A stretch of DNA of 64,000 nt from Planococcus rifietoensis (GCF_001465795.2 NZ_CP013659.2:682001-746000); one strand, 5' to 3'. Positions 46,927 through 55,196 are shown, counted from the first letter of the stretch. Notes: generated by a model not told the origin, from the sequence alone. A program made the numbers and translations.

Positions 46927-47044
46927 GAAAAGCGAAAGCGCCCGTTTTTAGGAAGCTAACCTAAGGACGCGACGTCCTGTCGCAACGGTTAGCTGACCCA
47001 CATCCTGTGGCTCCTCGACAGGTGTAAGGCGAGTTTCCGAAGCG
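46927..47044. repeat. Broken fifth repeat unit with an inserted hairpin
   Basis: The unit begins like unit 1 (gaaaagcgaaagcgcccgtt). It is interrupted at 46947-47013 by a different hairpin (gctaacc/ggttagc, with ggacg/cgtcc inside), resumes with ctcgacagg through gtttccgaagcg and then ends abruptly next to the yfkK terminator. The right half is missing. Confidence 0.8.
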
Positions 47045-47050
47045 AATCAC

Positions 47051-47086
47051 AAAAAAAGCCCTGAAGCGTTTAGCTTCAGGGCTTTT
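47051..47086. terminator. Terminator of yfkK, bidirectional
   Basis: The stem agccctgaagc/gcttcagggct has A and T runs on both sides. It serves the minus-strand yfkK gene. Confidence 0.93.
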
Positions 47087-47087
47087 C

Positions 47088-47309
47088 TTATTTGCGCAAT
47101 GAACCGAGTTCAGAGGCAATGGCCTGCATTTCGTTCGGGCTGAAATTATCGCGATTTTTAACCATCTCGTAAATTTCACGCAAGTCTTCGTACTCGGACG
47201 TGTTGAAATGCTCTGCTTTCATTGCATCCACATTGACCATGCGCAGTTTCGTTTTTATTTCTTCAATCATAAAATCGACGTTCTCAGGTGATTGTTTGGA
47301 TAAATCCAT
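47088..47309 (-). CDS. yfkK: UPF0435/DUF1128 small protein YfkK
   Basis: A 73-residue soluble helical protein. [35 protein letters not shown] and the end [17 protein letters not shown] match the conserved B. subtilis YfkK family. The function is unknown. AGGA lies eight bases before the ATG. It is convergent with the repeat array. Confidence 0.93.
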   Translation of the reverse strand: MDLSKQSPENVDFMIEEIKTKLRMVNVDAMKAEHFNTSEYEDLREIYEMVKNRDNFSPNEMQAIASELGSLRK

Positions 47310-47367
47310 GAGCCATTCCTGCCTTTCGGGTGGGTATGCTTTATCATTTCATTATTCAAATGGAATG

Positions 47368-48729
47368 TCAATTGCCAGAACGCGCCTGTTCTTTCTCTTC
47401 TTTGATCTTCGCCGTGATTTTCTTCGTCTCGTAAACGATGACGCCAGAAAGTCCGAGAAGGCCGATCAAGTTCGGGAAAGCCATCAAGCCGTTCATGACG
47501 TCCGAGAATGTCCAGACGACATCAAGCGAGACTGTCGCGCCCACAAAGACCATCGCGACGAAAGCGATACGGTAGACAATCAACAAGCTTGGATTCTTGA
47601 ACAGGTACTGGAAACATTTCTCGCCGTAGTACGACCAGCCGATGATTGTCGAAGAAGCGAAGAAGATCAAGCCGATCGCCACGATAATCGGGCCGGCACC
47701 GCCAAGGAACTGTTCGAATGCAGCCGTAGTCAGCGCAGCGCCTTCAAGGCTGTCATCCAGATACAGGCCGGACATGACGATAGTGATACCTGTGATTGAA
47801 CAGATGATCAAAGTATCGAACAACACTTGCGTCATCGATACCAAAGCCTGGCGTCCAGGCATGTCGGTTTTTGCTGCAGCTGCAGCAATCGGAGCAGATC
47901 CAAGGCCCGCTTCATTGGAGAAGACGCCTCGTGCGACACCGTAGCGGATTGCAGCACCGATGGCACCGCCGACTGCCGCTTCGCCTGTGAAGGCGGCGCT
48001 GAAAATCGTGCCGATCGCTGCAGGAATAAGATCCATATTGAGAATCATGATGATGATTCCCGCAATGATATAGAATAAGGCCATGAATGGAACAAAGAAT
48101 GCTGTAACTTTACCGATTGTCTTGATTCCGCCGATGATGACGATAGCAGCGAAGACGGTCAGGATGATGCCCGTGATCCATGTCGGCACAGAGAACGTAT
48201 CGCGCACGACGGATGCAACGGAGTTGGACTGCGTGCCGTTACCGATACCGAATGCTGCGATGGCGCCGAAAATGGCAAATAGCACGGCCAACCATTTTTG
48301 TTTCAAACCGTGTTCAAGGTAATACATTGGCCCGCCGGCCATTTGTCCTCGAGCATCCACGATGCGGTATTTGACGGCGAGTACGGCTTCACCGTATTTT
48401 GTCGCCATCCCGAAGAATGCTGAAAACCACATCCAGAAGACGGCTCCCGGGCCGCCCAAAATAACGGCAGTGGCGACGCCGACAATGTTCCCTGTTCCGA
48501 CTGTCGCGGCCATTGCCGTCGACAAGGCCTGGAAATGGGAGATATCGCCTTGTGATTCAGTATCGGGATTTTTGCTGAATGTTAGCTTTAATGCGTACGG
48601 CAAAAGGCGCAATTGCAAGAGCCCCAGACGTATAGTCAGGAAAATCCCTGTCCCCACCAGGAGAATCAAAAGCGGCGGTCCCCATACATAACCGCTGACA
48701 GTGCCTAGAAATTCTGTTAATGCCTCCAT
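47368..48729 (-). CDS. Alanine/glycine:cation symporter (AGCS family)
   Basis: A 453-residue sodium-coupled amino acid importer with about eleven membrane helices. Signature stretches: TAMAATVGTGNIVGVATA, GGPGAVFWMWFSAFFGMATKY, GQMAGGPMYYLEHG and FSNEAGLGSAPIAAAAA. It is similar to B. subtilis AlsT-type carriers. GGGGGAG precedes the ATG. The gene is monocistronic, reading away from the divergent ytxH gene. Confidence 0.93.
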   Translation of the reverse strand: MEALTEFLGTVSGYVWGPPLLILLVGTGIFLTIRLGLLQLRLLPYALKLTFSKNPDTESQGDISHFQALSTAMAATVGTGNIVGVATAVILGGPGAVFWMWFSAFFGMATKYGEAVLAVKYRIVDARGQMAGGPMYYLEHGLKQKWLAVLFAIFGAIAAFGIGNGTQSNSVASVVRDTFSVPTWITGIILTVFAAIVIIGGIKTIGKVTAFFVPFMALFYIIAGIIIMILNMDLIPAAIGTIFSAAFTGEAAVGGAIGAAIRYGVARGVFSNEAGLGSAPIAAAAAKTDMPGRQALVSMTQVLFDTLIICSITGITIVMSGLYLDDSLEGAALTTAAFEQFLGGAGPIIVAIGLIFFASSTIIGWSYYGEKCFQYLFKNPSLLIVYRIAFVAMVFVGATVSLDVVWTFSDVMNGLMAFPNLIGLLGLSGVIVYETKKITAKIKEEKEQARSGN

Positions 48730-48843
48730 CTTTTCTCCCCCTTTTCAGTTCTCTTTTCTTTAGGAAAAATTCCTCCTGTAGAGTTAATATTCCGAAAGTT
48801 TTATGGCATAGTCAAGTTATTTTTAAAAAATAATTTGTGAAGT

Positions 48844-48869
48844 GTTTAGATTATGGAGGAACAGGGAAA
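48844..48869 (+). promoter_or_regulatory. Possible sigma-B promoter for the ytxH gene
   Basis: GTTTAG and GGGAAA are 14 bases apart, close to the general stress consensus GTTT(AA) N12-15 GGGTAT. It lies about 50 bases before the start of a YtxH family gene, a family often under stress control. Confidence 0.4.
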
Positions 48870-48917
48870 AATTCGAAGTATGATAGAAACTATATTTTAT
48901 ACTAGGAGGAATTTGGA

Positions 48918-49382
48918 ATGAGCCAAAACAAATTGATGACAGGATTATTAATAGGGGCGGCAGTCGGCGTGCTTGTATCGCTGCTTGACCGGAATACCCG
49001 TGAGGATGTTATGAACAAATCGAAAAAAGCGAGCGAAAACGCAAAATACTATGCAAACAATAAAGATGAATTGAAATCAGCATTCAAAGAACAGGCAGAG
49101 CGTGCGCAAAATCTATATGCCCGCATTTCAGAAGATGCTGCATATGTCGGCGGCAAAGTAGAGCAAGTGAAAAAGCTTGTCCCTGAAGTGAAAGAAGTGG
49201 CAATGGAAGCAAAAGGCGCCGTACTGGAAACAAAAGATGCGGTTGTCGAATCCAAAGATGATGTTGTATCAGCGGTCAAAGAAGATAACCCGTCACCGAG
49301 TTCTTCACTGACGGACGATTCTTCTTCTACAAACGGCCCTTCATCAAACACCACCAACTCTCAGAACCAGAACCGCAACTAA
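48918..49382 (+). CDS. YtxH domain protein
   Basis: A 154-residue protein with a glycine-rich N-terminal membrane segment (GLLIGAAVGVLVSLLD) typical of the YtxH domain, a long amphipathic helix with repeated E-V-K heptads (about 40-115) and a low-complexity Ser/Asn tail. Related Bacillus proteins are general stress proteins, but the mechanism is unknown. A strong AGGAGG site precedes it. YihY follows 11 bases after the stop, so the pair is probably one operon. Confidence 0.88.
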   Translation: MSQNKLMTGLLIGAAVGVLVSLLDRNTREDVMNKSKKASENAKYYANNKDELKSAFKEQAERAQNLYARISEDAAYVGGKVEQVKKLVPEVKEVAMEAKGAVLETKDAVVESKDDVVSAVKEDNPSPSSSLTDDSSSTNGPSSNTTNSQNQNRN

Positions 49383-49393
49383 AGGCCAGGTTC

Positions 49394-50308
49394 ATGGCAA
49401 CACATAAAAAAGGCGGCCAGTCCCAAGTACGGAAACCAAGATACGACGTGCTGACTGGCCGTGGATTTATAAAAGAATTAGGAATACGGATCAAAGACGT
49501 CGATGTGCAGGGACTCGGAGCGCAATTGGCGTTTTTTTTCCTATTATCGATTTTCCCTTTGCTAATTTTTCTTGTCACTTTGCTTCCATATTTGAATCTG
49601 CCGAGGGAAGAAGTCTTCCTGTTTATGGAAGATGTCATTCCATCGGAAGTATATGTGTTGATTGAGCAAACCTTGAACGAAATTTTGACGGATCAAAATA
49701 GTGGCTTGTTATCATTCGGTGTGCTTGCGACGATCTGGTCAGCGAGCCTGGGCATGGATGCATTGATCAAATCCTTGAATGCTACCTATGGAGTCAAAGA
49801 AAGCAGGCCGTTGTTAGTAGCGAGGGGCATGTCGATTTTAATGACCATTCTGTTGATCATTATGCTGGTGGTAGCGCTGGCACTGCCGATATTCGGCCGC
49901 CAGATCGGCTTATTCTTCTTTGCATTCCTCGGCCTGGAAGAAGGATTCCTTGAATTATGGGGCATGATCCGTTTCACCATTCCAGCCTTGATTACATTCA
50001 TTGTATGCGCAGTGATCTATTGGCTTGCGCCGAATGTCCGGATCAGTTTCTGGACGGTGCTGCCCGGAGCGGCTTTCGCATCGCTCGGCTGGCTATTGCT
50101 GTCATTTTTGTTCTCCATCTACATCAATAATTTTGGCAACTTCTCAGCCACGTACGGAAGCATCGGCGGGATTATCCTGCTATTGCTATGGCTTTACCTT
50201 TCAGCGATGCTCTTGATCATCGGCGGGCAAATCAATGCCGTCATGCAAGGAAGGCGGCACTCCAGAAAACGGCTGCATAAAAAAAAGACGGCTCTTCCCG
50301 GTAAATGA
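49394..50308 (+). CDS. YihY/BrkB family membrane protein
   Basis: A 304-residue integral membrane protein with six predicted helices. LAFFFLLSIFPLLIFLVTLL, WSASLGMDALIKSLNATYG and the late FSATYGSIGGIILLLLWLYLS (read as two overlapping motifs) are hallmarks of the family, once misnamed RNase BN. The real function is unresolved. The tail is strongly basic (RRHSRKRLHKKK). Confidence 0.9.
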   Translation: MATHKKGGQSQVRKPRYDVLTGRGFIKELGIRIKDVDVQGLGAQLAFFFLLSIFPLLIFLVTLLPYLNLPREEVFLFMEDVIPSEVYVLIEQTLNEILTDQNSGLLSFGVLATIWSASLGMDALIKSLNATYGVKESRPLLVARGMSILMTILLIIMLVVALALPIFGRQIGLFFFAFLGLEEGFLELWGMIRFTIPALITFIVCAVIYWLAPNVRISFWTVLPGAAFASLGWLLLSFLFSIYINNFGNFSATYGSIGGIILLLLWLYLSAMLLIIGGQINAVMQGRRHSRKRLHKKKTALPGK

Positions 50309-50326
50309 GGGAGAGGCGTCTTTTTT
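50279..50326. terminator. Bidirectional terminator between yihY and the P1B ATPase gene
   Basis: The outer stem aaaaaagacg/cgtctttttt has an inner ctcttccc/gggagag stem with one mismatch. Confidence 0.9.
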
Positions 50327-50334
50327 GTGTGATT

Positions 50335-52209
50335 TCAGACATTGCGATTGAGCATGCGCAATCCATTCAAGATGACCAAGATGGTGCTGCCTTCATGCCC
50401 GATGACACCGAGCGGCAACGAAATCGCCTGGAAGAAATTCGATAGGATAAGCAACAAGATGACTGCCACAGAGAAAAAGATATTCTGCTTGATGATGCGC
50501 TGCATTTTTCTTGCCAGACGGATCGAATAGGATATACGGGATAAATCATTTTTCATCAAAATGACGTCCGCAGTTTCTAGGGCGATGTCAGTTCCTTCAC
50601 CCATGGCGATGCCGGTTGTCGCTGTCGCTAGAGCTGGAGCGTCGTTAATGCCATCTCCAGTCATCGCCACATATTTGTACTGAGCCAATAATTTTTTCAA
50701 GTGCTGCACTTTATCGCCAGGCAGGCATTCGCCGATGTACTCATCGACACCGGTTTCTTCTGCAATGGCTTTTGCGGTTTTCCGGTTATCACCGGTCAGC
50801 ATGATGCAATAAATGCCGCGGTCCTGAAGTTCCGCGATGGTGGATTTGGTAATGTCGCGGACCGTATCTTTGAGCGCCATGGCAGCGAGAATCCCATGCC
50901 CGTCCCTGACAAAAGTGACGGTCTTTCCTTGATTCGCCAGGCTTTCTAGAATGCCCCTTTGAAACGCGTAAGCTTCATGCTCACCAACAAAGCCGGGTTT
51001 ACCGATCAGGATTTCATCGCCATTCAATTGCGTTTTCAACCCGTTCCCGGGCACGTCCACAACTTGCAGATTGCGCAGCGGCTCGAACCCTTGCTGAATG
51101 ACAAAATCGGTCATCGCTTTTGCAAGCGGATGGTTGGATTGGGATTCAATTCCTGCGACCAGCGCCATCACTTGTTCGCGATCTGCGTCTTGGCGAATGA
51201 TGAAATCTGTCACTTCGGGTTTGCCGCGTGTCAATGTGCCGGTTTTATCGAATGCGATGGCTTTAATGACGCTTAAATTCTCCAGATGCGCACCGCCTTT
51301 AAAGATGACACCGCTCTTGGCACCGTTGGAAATGGCAGCAAGCGTGGCGGGCATAATAGAAGCGACCAGTGCACAAGGCGATGCGACCACAAGCAGCACC
51401 ATGGCCCGGTAGAATGTTTCATTCCAGCTCCAGCCTGCTAAAAAATGCGGCAGGAAAAGCATGAGCACGAATACGATCAGGACAATTTTGACATAACGGC
51501 CTTCGAAGCGTTCGATAAATTGTTGGGAAGGAGACTTCTCGCTTTCAGCGGATTGCACGAGCTCGATGATTTTTTGGAACATCGTTTCAGAACTCGGTTT
51601 GGTCATGACCATCGTGACCGAGCCCGACAGATTGACGGTGCCCGCAAATAAATTATCGTGTTGGTATTTGGACACCGGAATCGCTTCACCGCTGATGGCA
51701 GATTCGTCGACGGCGGTTTGTCCTGAATGGATTTCACCGTCGACAGGAATGCGTTCGCCGGGCTTTACGGCGATGAGGTCTCCTGTGTTCAATTCACCGA
51801 CCGGAACGCGCACTGTCTCGCCGGATTCTTTCAATAGCCACGCTTCATCCGGCTGCATCTCCATGAGGGCTGAGAGTTCTTTACGGCTTTTGTTCATCGT
51901 ATAAGTTTCAAGTGCGCCGCTTAATGCAAAGATGAAGATCAGGATGGCGCCTTCCGTCCAATAACCGATGATGGATGCGCCGACAGCTGCCAGAATCATC
52001 AGGAATTCGACATTCAATTCTTTGTCTTCGATGGTTTTCTTGATGCCGTATTTCGCCTTGGCGTAACCGCCGATTACAAAAGCCAGCAAATAGATGGCGA
52101 CGGAAGGAAGAGCGATATCCTGTAATTCCAGGATATAGGCGATGATGATCAGGACGCCTGATAACACCGCGGCGATCAATTCGATATGAGGCCGAACTTT
52201 ATTCCACAT
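50335..52209 (-). CDS. pfeT: P1B-type heavy metal ATPase without N-terminal metal domain (PfeT/ZosA-like)
   Basis: A 624-residue cation pump of the cytoplasmic membrane. Motifs: SGEAIPV (actuator), ASPCALVASI in the transport helix, phosphorylation site DKTGTLTRG, SNHPLAKA, and MTGDGINDAPAL. There is no heavy-metal-associated domain at the N-terminus, and the metal site is SPC rather than CPC, the P1B-4 pattern of B. subtilis PfeT (formerly ZosA), an Fe(II) exporter. Iron or another divalent metal is therefore the best guess. ATG 52209 follows GGAGG; no PerR box is obvious upstream. Confidence 0.87.
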   Translation of the reverse strand: MWNKVRPHIELIAAVLSGVLIIIAYILELQDIALPSVAIYLLAFVIGGYAKAKYGIKKTIEDKELNVEFLMILAAVGASIIGYWTEGAILIFIFALSGALETYTMNKSRKELSALMEMQPDEAWLLKESGETVRVPVGELNTGDLIAVKPGERIPVDGEIHSGQTAVDESAISGEAIPVSKYQHDNLFAGTVNLSGSVTMVMTKPSSETMFQKIIELVQSAESEKSPSQQFIERFEGRYVKIVLIVFVLMLFLPHFLAGWSWNETFYRAMVLLVVASPCALVASIMPATLAAISNGAKSGVIFKGGAHLENLSVIKAIAFDKTGTLTRGKPEVTDFIIRQDADREQVMALVAGIESQSNHPLAKAMTDFVIQQGFEPLRNLQVVDVPGNGLKTQLNGDEILIGKPGFVGEHEAYAFQRGILESLANQGKTVTFVRDGHGILAAMALKDTVRDITKSTIAELQDRGIYCIMLTGDNRKTAKAIAEETGVDEYIGECLPGDKVQHLKKLLAQYKYVAMTGDGINDAPALATATTGIAMGEGTDIALETADVILMKNDLSRISYSIRLARKMQRIIKQNIFFSVAVILLLILSNFFQAISLPLGVIGHEGSTILVILNGLRMLNRNV

Positions 52210-52333
52210 AGCCACTCCTCCATCAAATAGTCAGATATCGGTAATTACTGTCAGTTTACCATAAGGCTCTCCGGATAGAAGCGGGATTTTGCTTAATAGA
52301 TGTCATTTTGGCTAATCCTTTTGCGAATGACAT

Positions 52334-52371
52334 AAAAAGCCCTAAAGCTTTCATTGAAAGCTTCAGGGCTT
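52334..52371 (-). terminator. Terminator of the SE1561 gene
   Basis: The arms agccct-a-aagctttc and gaaagctt-c-agggct pair; on the minus strand a T run follows. Confidence 0.88.
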
Positions 52372-52376
52372 GGGGA

Positions 52377-52574
52377 TTATTCGTTTTCAGTAGATGGCCG
52401 GTTTTTGAATTGCTGCATTTTGTTGTCCAAATCGTCGACCATGGCAATCAGCCGGTCAATATCTTCAAGCTCCGTGCTTTCCGGTTCGATGGCATCTAAC
52501 ACATCGAGGAACATGCTGAGCCTTTGTTTCATATAAGTTACTTGCTGTTCCTTATCAGTAATGGATTTTCCCAT
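52377..52574 (-). CDS. SE1561 family small protein
   Basis: A 65-residue acidic helical protein: MGKSITDKEQQVTYMKQRL, FLDVLDAIEPEST, DIDRLIAMVDDLDNK. It matches the uncharacterised SE1561 family of Staphylococcus, Planococcus and relatives. ATG 52574 is nine bases after GAGGTG. It has its own terminator. The function is unknown. Confidence 0.85.
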   Translation of the reverse strand: MGKSITDKEQQVTYMKQRLSMFLDVLDAIEPESTELEDIDRLIAMVDDLDNKMQQFKNRPSTENE

Positions 52575-52674
52575 TGATTCCACCTCATTTCCATTGTATA
52601 TAGTAGCTGATAACTAAAGGAATATCAATAGTACACAAAAAATGCGGGAATAACAAAAAAATATTAATTGAATA

Positions 52675-52703
52675 TTTACACTATTCGATTAATGTGATAT
52701 AGT
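52675..52703 (+). promoter_or_regulatory. Strong SigA promoter of an orphan transcript
   Basis: TTTACA (52675-52680) and TATAGT (52698-52703) have a 17-base spacer and a TGa extension before the -10. Transcription should start near 52710 and read rightward into a gene-free region. Confidence 0.7.
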
Positions 52704-52709
52704 AGCATC

Positions 52710-52892
52710 AATCCTTTACGAGGGGAGGACAAGACGGATCACCGAACCATAAAGAACGCGATCGGAAAGAGGAGGCGATTCGAGCATTTAGGTGGCTTCA
52801 CCGACAGTGCGATTATGGAAACGAACTGTAAACATAAAACATAAAGGCTCAGCCCGCAATCTGCCATGCAGAAACGGACTGAGCCTTTTATG
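52710..52892 (+). ncRNA. Candidate small non-coding RNA, about 180 nt
   Basis: The region holds a promoter at its start and an intrinsic terminator at its end but no convincing gene. It contains purine-rich AGGAGG-like stretches (aggggaggac, agaggaggcg) not followed by an ATG at proper spacing, and a small hairpin ggtg-gctt-cacc near 52791-52802. The only reading frame is a GTG-initiated 36 codons from 52792 that runs into the terminator. It does not match any riboswitch class I can recall. Confidence 0.55.
52840..52892. terminator. Terminator shared by the candidate RNA and the OsmC gene
   Basis: The outer stem aaaggctcag/ctgagccttt, with an inner hairpin ctgc-cat-gcag, has A/T-rich flanks on both sides. 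Confidence 0.85.
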
Positions 52893-52895
52893 TGT

Positions 52896-53276
52896 TTAAA
52901 TCAATTCGTATGTCTCCACAATATCAATGGTCTCTTCAACAGAACGGACCATCGAGCAGTTTTTACGCGTCAGTTCCATCACGCGGGGCATTTTCGATTC
53001 ATTGATATCGCCTTTGATGCGGAAATGCAGATGGACTTTTGAAACGCGGTCCGCTTCTTCGGCGACGCGGACGATTTCCTTCACTTCCACTTCGATGTCT
53101 TCTGCCGGCATCCGTTGCTTGTCCAGTACTTTGCGGATGATGCCTGCGCTGCAGATGGCCAGTGAAGAGACCAGCAACTGATAAGGGCGGAACCCGTATT
53201 CTTCATTGGTTGAGACGTGGAGCTCACCAAAAGGCAAATGCCCGGTAAATCCGTGTTCATTCATGGAAAATTTCAT
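52896..53276 (-). CDS. OsmC family protein
   Basis: A 126-residue OsmC/Ohr-fold protein (RPYQLLVSSLAICSAGIIRKVLD, split across its central helix, and VEVKEIVRVAEEADRVSKVHLHF). One cysteine lies in the central helix (AICSAG) and a second in KNCSMVRSV, the two positions used for peroxide reduction in the superfamily. It may detoxify organic hydroperoxides. AAGGAGGAG precedes ATG 53276; the frame extends upstream without support. Confidence 0.88.
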   Translation of the reverse strand: MKFSMNEHGFTGHLPFGELHVSTNEEYGFRPYQLLVSSLAICSAGIIRKVLDKQRMPAEDIEVEVKEIVRVAEEADRVSKVHLHFRIKGDINESKMPRVMELTRKNCSMVRSVEETIDIVETYELI

Positions 53277-53355
53277 CTTGTATCTCCTCCTTATGTTAAA
53301 ATTGTAGCGGAAACTTCCAAAAATAGAAAAGAACGTGCTCGTTCGGGGAGGCATT

Positions 53356-54528
53356 ATGAAATATTATTTATCAAGCGCCCGCGCCCGCTTTTGGATTTTG
53401 GTTGCTATTGTGTCGATATCAGGGTTTTCGCAAGGCATGCTATTGCCGCTCATTGCCGTCATTTTCGAACAGGACGGCGTGTCATCTGCGCTAAACGGAC
53501 TCAGTGCAACAGGCTTATACATAGGTATTATCGCTGTCGCTCCGTTCATGGAGCCACAGCTGAGAAAGTTCGGGTTTAAACCGCTGATTCTCGTGGGCGG
53601 CGCAATGGTCATCCTTGCACTGCTTGCGTTTCCATTATGGAAAAGCGTCTTGTTTTGGTTTATCTTGCGCATTTTGATCGGCGTAGGGGACCAGGCGCTG
53701 CATTTTTCGACGCAGACCTGGATCACCAGCACTTCGCCTCACCATAAGCTGGGCCGCAATATCGCGATCTATGGCATGTCATTTAGTGTCGGTTTTGGTG
53801 CAGGTCCGCTGTTCGTGCCGCTCGTCGAAGTGTTCGAAGCATTGCCGTTCATCATTTCCGGGGTTCTCTGCTTGATTGCCTGGTCGTTGGTATTTTTCCT
53901 GCGCAACGATTTTCCGGAGCATTCCGCCAGTTCAATGGGGGCCAAAGGAACCTTGCAGCGCTTTCAAACGGCTCTTGTCATCGGCTGGGTCGCTTTTTTG
54001 CCCCCGCTCGGCTATGGTTTTTTGGAAGCATCACTGAGCGCGATCTATCCGGTCTATGCTTTGCGCCAATCATTCGATATCAGTATGGTCTCCTATATTC
54101 TCGCTGCCTTTTCCATCGGAGCGATTGCGACGCAATTGCCGCTCGGTGAACTCAGTGACCGCATCGGACGGAAAAAGGTATTGATGATTGCGCTAAGCGG
54201 CGGGGGGATGGCGTTTTTGGTGGCGACGTTCTTTGAATCAAATGCCTGGCTCACGCTCGTTTTGTTTGTGGTGGCTGGCATGTTTGTCGGATCGACTTTT
54301 TCGCTCGGCATTTCTTATATGACTGACTTGATGCCGAAAGAATTACTGCCGACGGGAAATTTATTATGCGGTGTGGCATTCAGCGTCGGCAGTTTGCTCG
54401 GCCCAGCGGCAGGGGGCTTGTTCCTTGAAGTCACAGAGCAGCTGAGTTTCCTATTGCTGATCACCGGGATCTTATTGACCTTGTTCACCATCATCGCTTT
54501 TAAAGGGCCGCGCAAACAGACGGCCTAA
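53356..54528 (+). CDS. MFS transporter, 12 helices
   Basis: A 390-residue major facilitator protein. ISGFSQGMLLPLIAVIFEQ in helix 1, motif A-like ELSDRIGRKKVL in the central loop near residue 275, and motif AFSIGAIATQLPLGE support an exporter of the YfkF-like group. It is divergent from the OsmC gene with 79 bases between starts. The substrate is unknown. GGGGAGG precedes the ATG. Confidence 0.88.
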   Translation: MKYYLSSARARFWILVAIVSISGFSQGMLLPLIAVIFEQDGVSSALNGLSATGLYIGIIAVAPFMEPQLRKFGFKPLILVGGAMVILALLAFPLWKSVLFWFILRILIGVGDQALHFSTQTWITSTSPHHKLGRNIAIYGMSFSVGFGAGPLFVPLVEVFEALPFIISGVLCLIAWSLVFFLRNDFPEHSASSMGAKGTLQRFQTALVIGWVAFLPPLGYGFLEASLSAIYPVYALRQSFDISMVSYILAAFSIGAIATQLPLGELSDRIGRKKVLMIALSGGGMAFLVATFFESNAWLTLVLFVVAGMFVGSTFSLGISYMTDLMPKELLPTGNLLCGVAFSVGSLLGPAAGGLFLEVTEQLSFLLLITGILLTLFTIIAFKGPRKQTA

Positions 54529-54553
54529 CTTCTGAAATTAATTTGGTGTTGTT

Positions 54554-54587
54554 AAAGTTTAGGGGCAGACGCTTCCTAAACTTTTTT
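54554..54587 (+). terminator. Terminator after MFS gene
   Basis: The perfect stem aaagtttagg/cctaaacttt has an 11-base loop and a T run. Confidence 0.92.
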
Positions 54588-54596
54588 AGTTCCATG

Positions 54597-54641
54597 AAAA
54601 AAAGCCACAGGCCCCGTATTCAACGGTTTGGCCTGTGGCTT
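54597..54641 (-). terminator. Terminator of the flavodoxin gene
   Basis: The perfect stem aagccacaggcc/ggcctgtggctt; on the minus strand seven T follow. It lies three bases past the stop. Confidence 0.92.
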
Positions 54642-54644
54642 GAA

Positions 54645-55196
54645 TTATGTCAGCGTTTTGGGATCTTGATCTGCGTGCATTGCCATTTCAATGAAGAACC
54701 TGATTTCTTGATCGAATTGGCTGAAATGCTCACGCTTGAGCCGGAACTTATTGGTGTACTTAATTTTATTGCGCTGTTCTTCAGGGAGCAGGTTGTTGAT
54801 CCACAACTCGGCTAATGCGGATGGTTCGTGGGAGGTGAGCGCAAGCAGTTCTGCGCCGATCTTTTCCCGCTGTCCAGGCCCGCCGCTGCAAATGGTGATA
54901 AACGAGTAATCGATTAAACCATCTTTTGACTTTTTAATAAAGGTCCGCATCGGCGCTGCAATTTTTCCAGCCCAAATCGGAGCCAGCAAAATCACCGGGC
55001 TGTATTCTCTCAGGTCAAAATCCAGTGGTGCCAAACGGGAGTCGCGCTTGATAAGGAAATCCATCAAGATCGATATATCTTTCCGTTTCTTTTGTTCTTT
55101 GATTTCGCGCAATTCGCACCCGATCCGGCTTTGCAGTTCTATCGCTAGCTTTTGATTGTTCTCGGAATGGGAGTAATAGACGATCAACGGCTTCAT
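54645..55196 (-). CDS. Flavodoxin-like protein
   Basis: A 183-residue protein beginning LIVYYSHSENNQKLA, an FMN-binding loop of the flavodoxin type, with the second loop LLAPIWAGKIAAPMRTF. The tail of about 50 residues is charged and helical. It probably serves as a quinone or nitro reductase or an electron carrier. AGGAGGGA precedes the ATG. It lies downstream of the rlmD paralog on the same strand, 139 bases away. Confidence 0.85.
   Translation of the reverse strand: MKPLIVYYSHSENNQKLAIELQSRIGCELREIKEQKKRKDISILMDFLIKRDSRLAPLDFDLREYSPVILLAPIWAGKIAAPMRTFIKKSKDGLIDYSFITICSGGPGQREKIGAELLALTSHEPSALAELWINNLLPEEQRNKIKYTNKFRLKREHFSQFDQEIRFFIEMAMHADQDPKTLT

Noticed and set aside
46441..47049. CRISPR array
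   Set aside because: The units are contiguous, 120-123 bp long and palindromic over their full length; there are no short repeats separated by unique spacers and no cas genes.
52210..52330. PerR or Fur box ahead of the P1B ATPase gene
   Set aside because: I looked for TTATAATnATTATAA and TGATAATnATTATCA patterns and saw no acceptable match.
52792..52902. GTG-initiated 36-codon frame in the candidate small RNA
   Set aside because: The nearest AGGAGG is about 16 bases away and the frame runs through the terminator hairpin; kept only as an alternative explanation.
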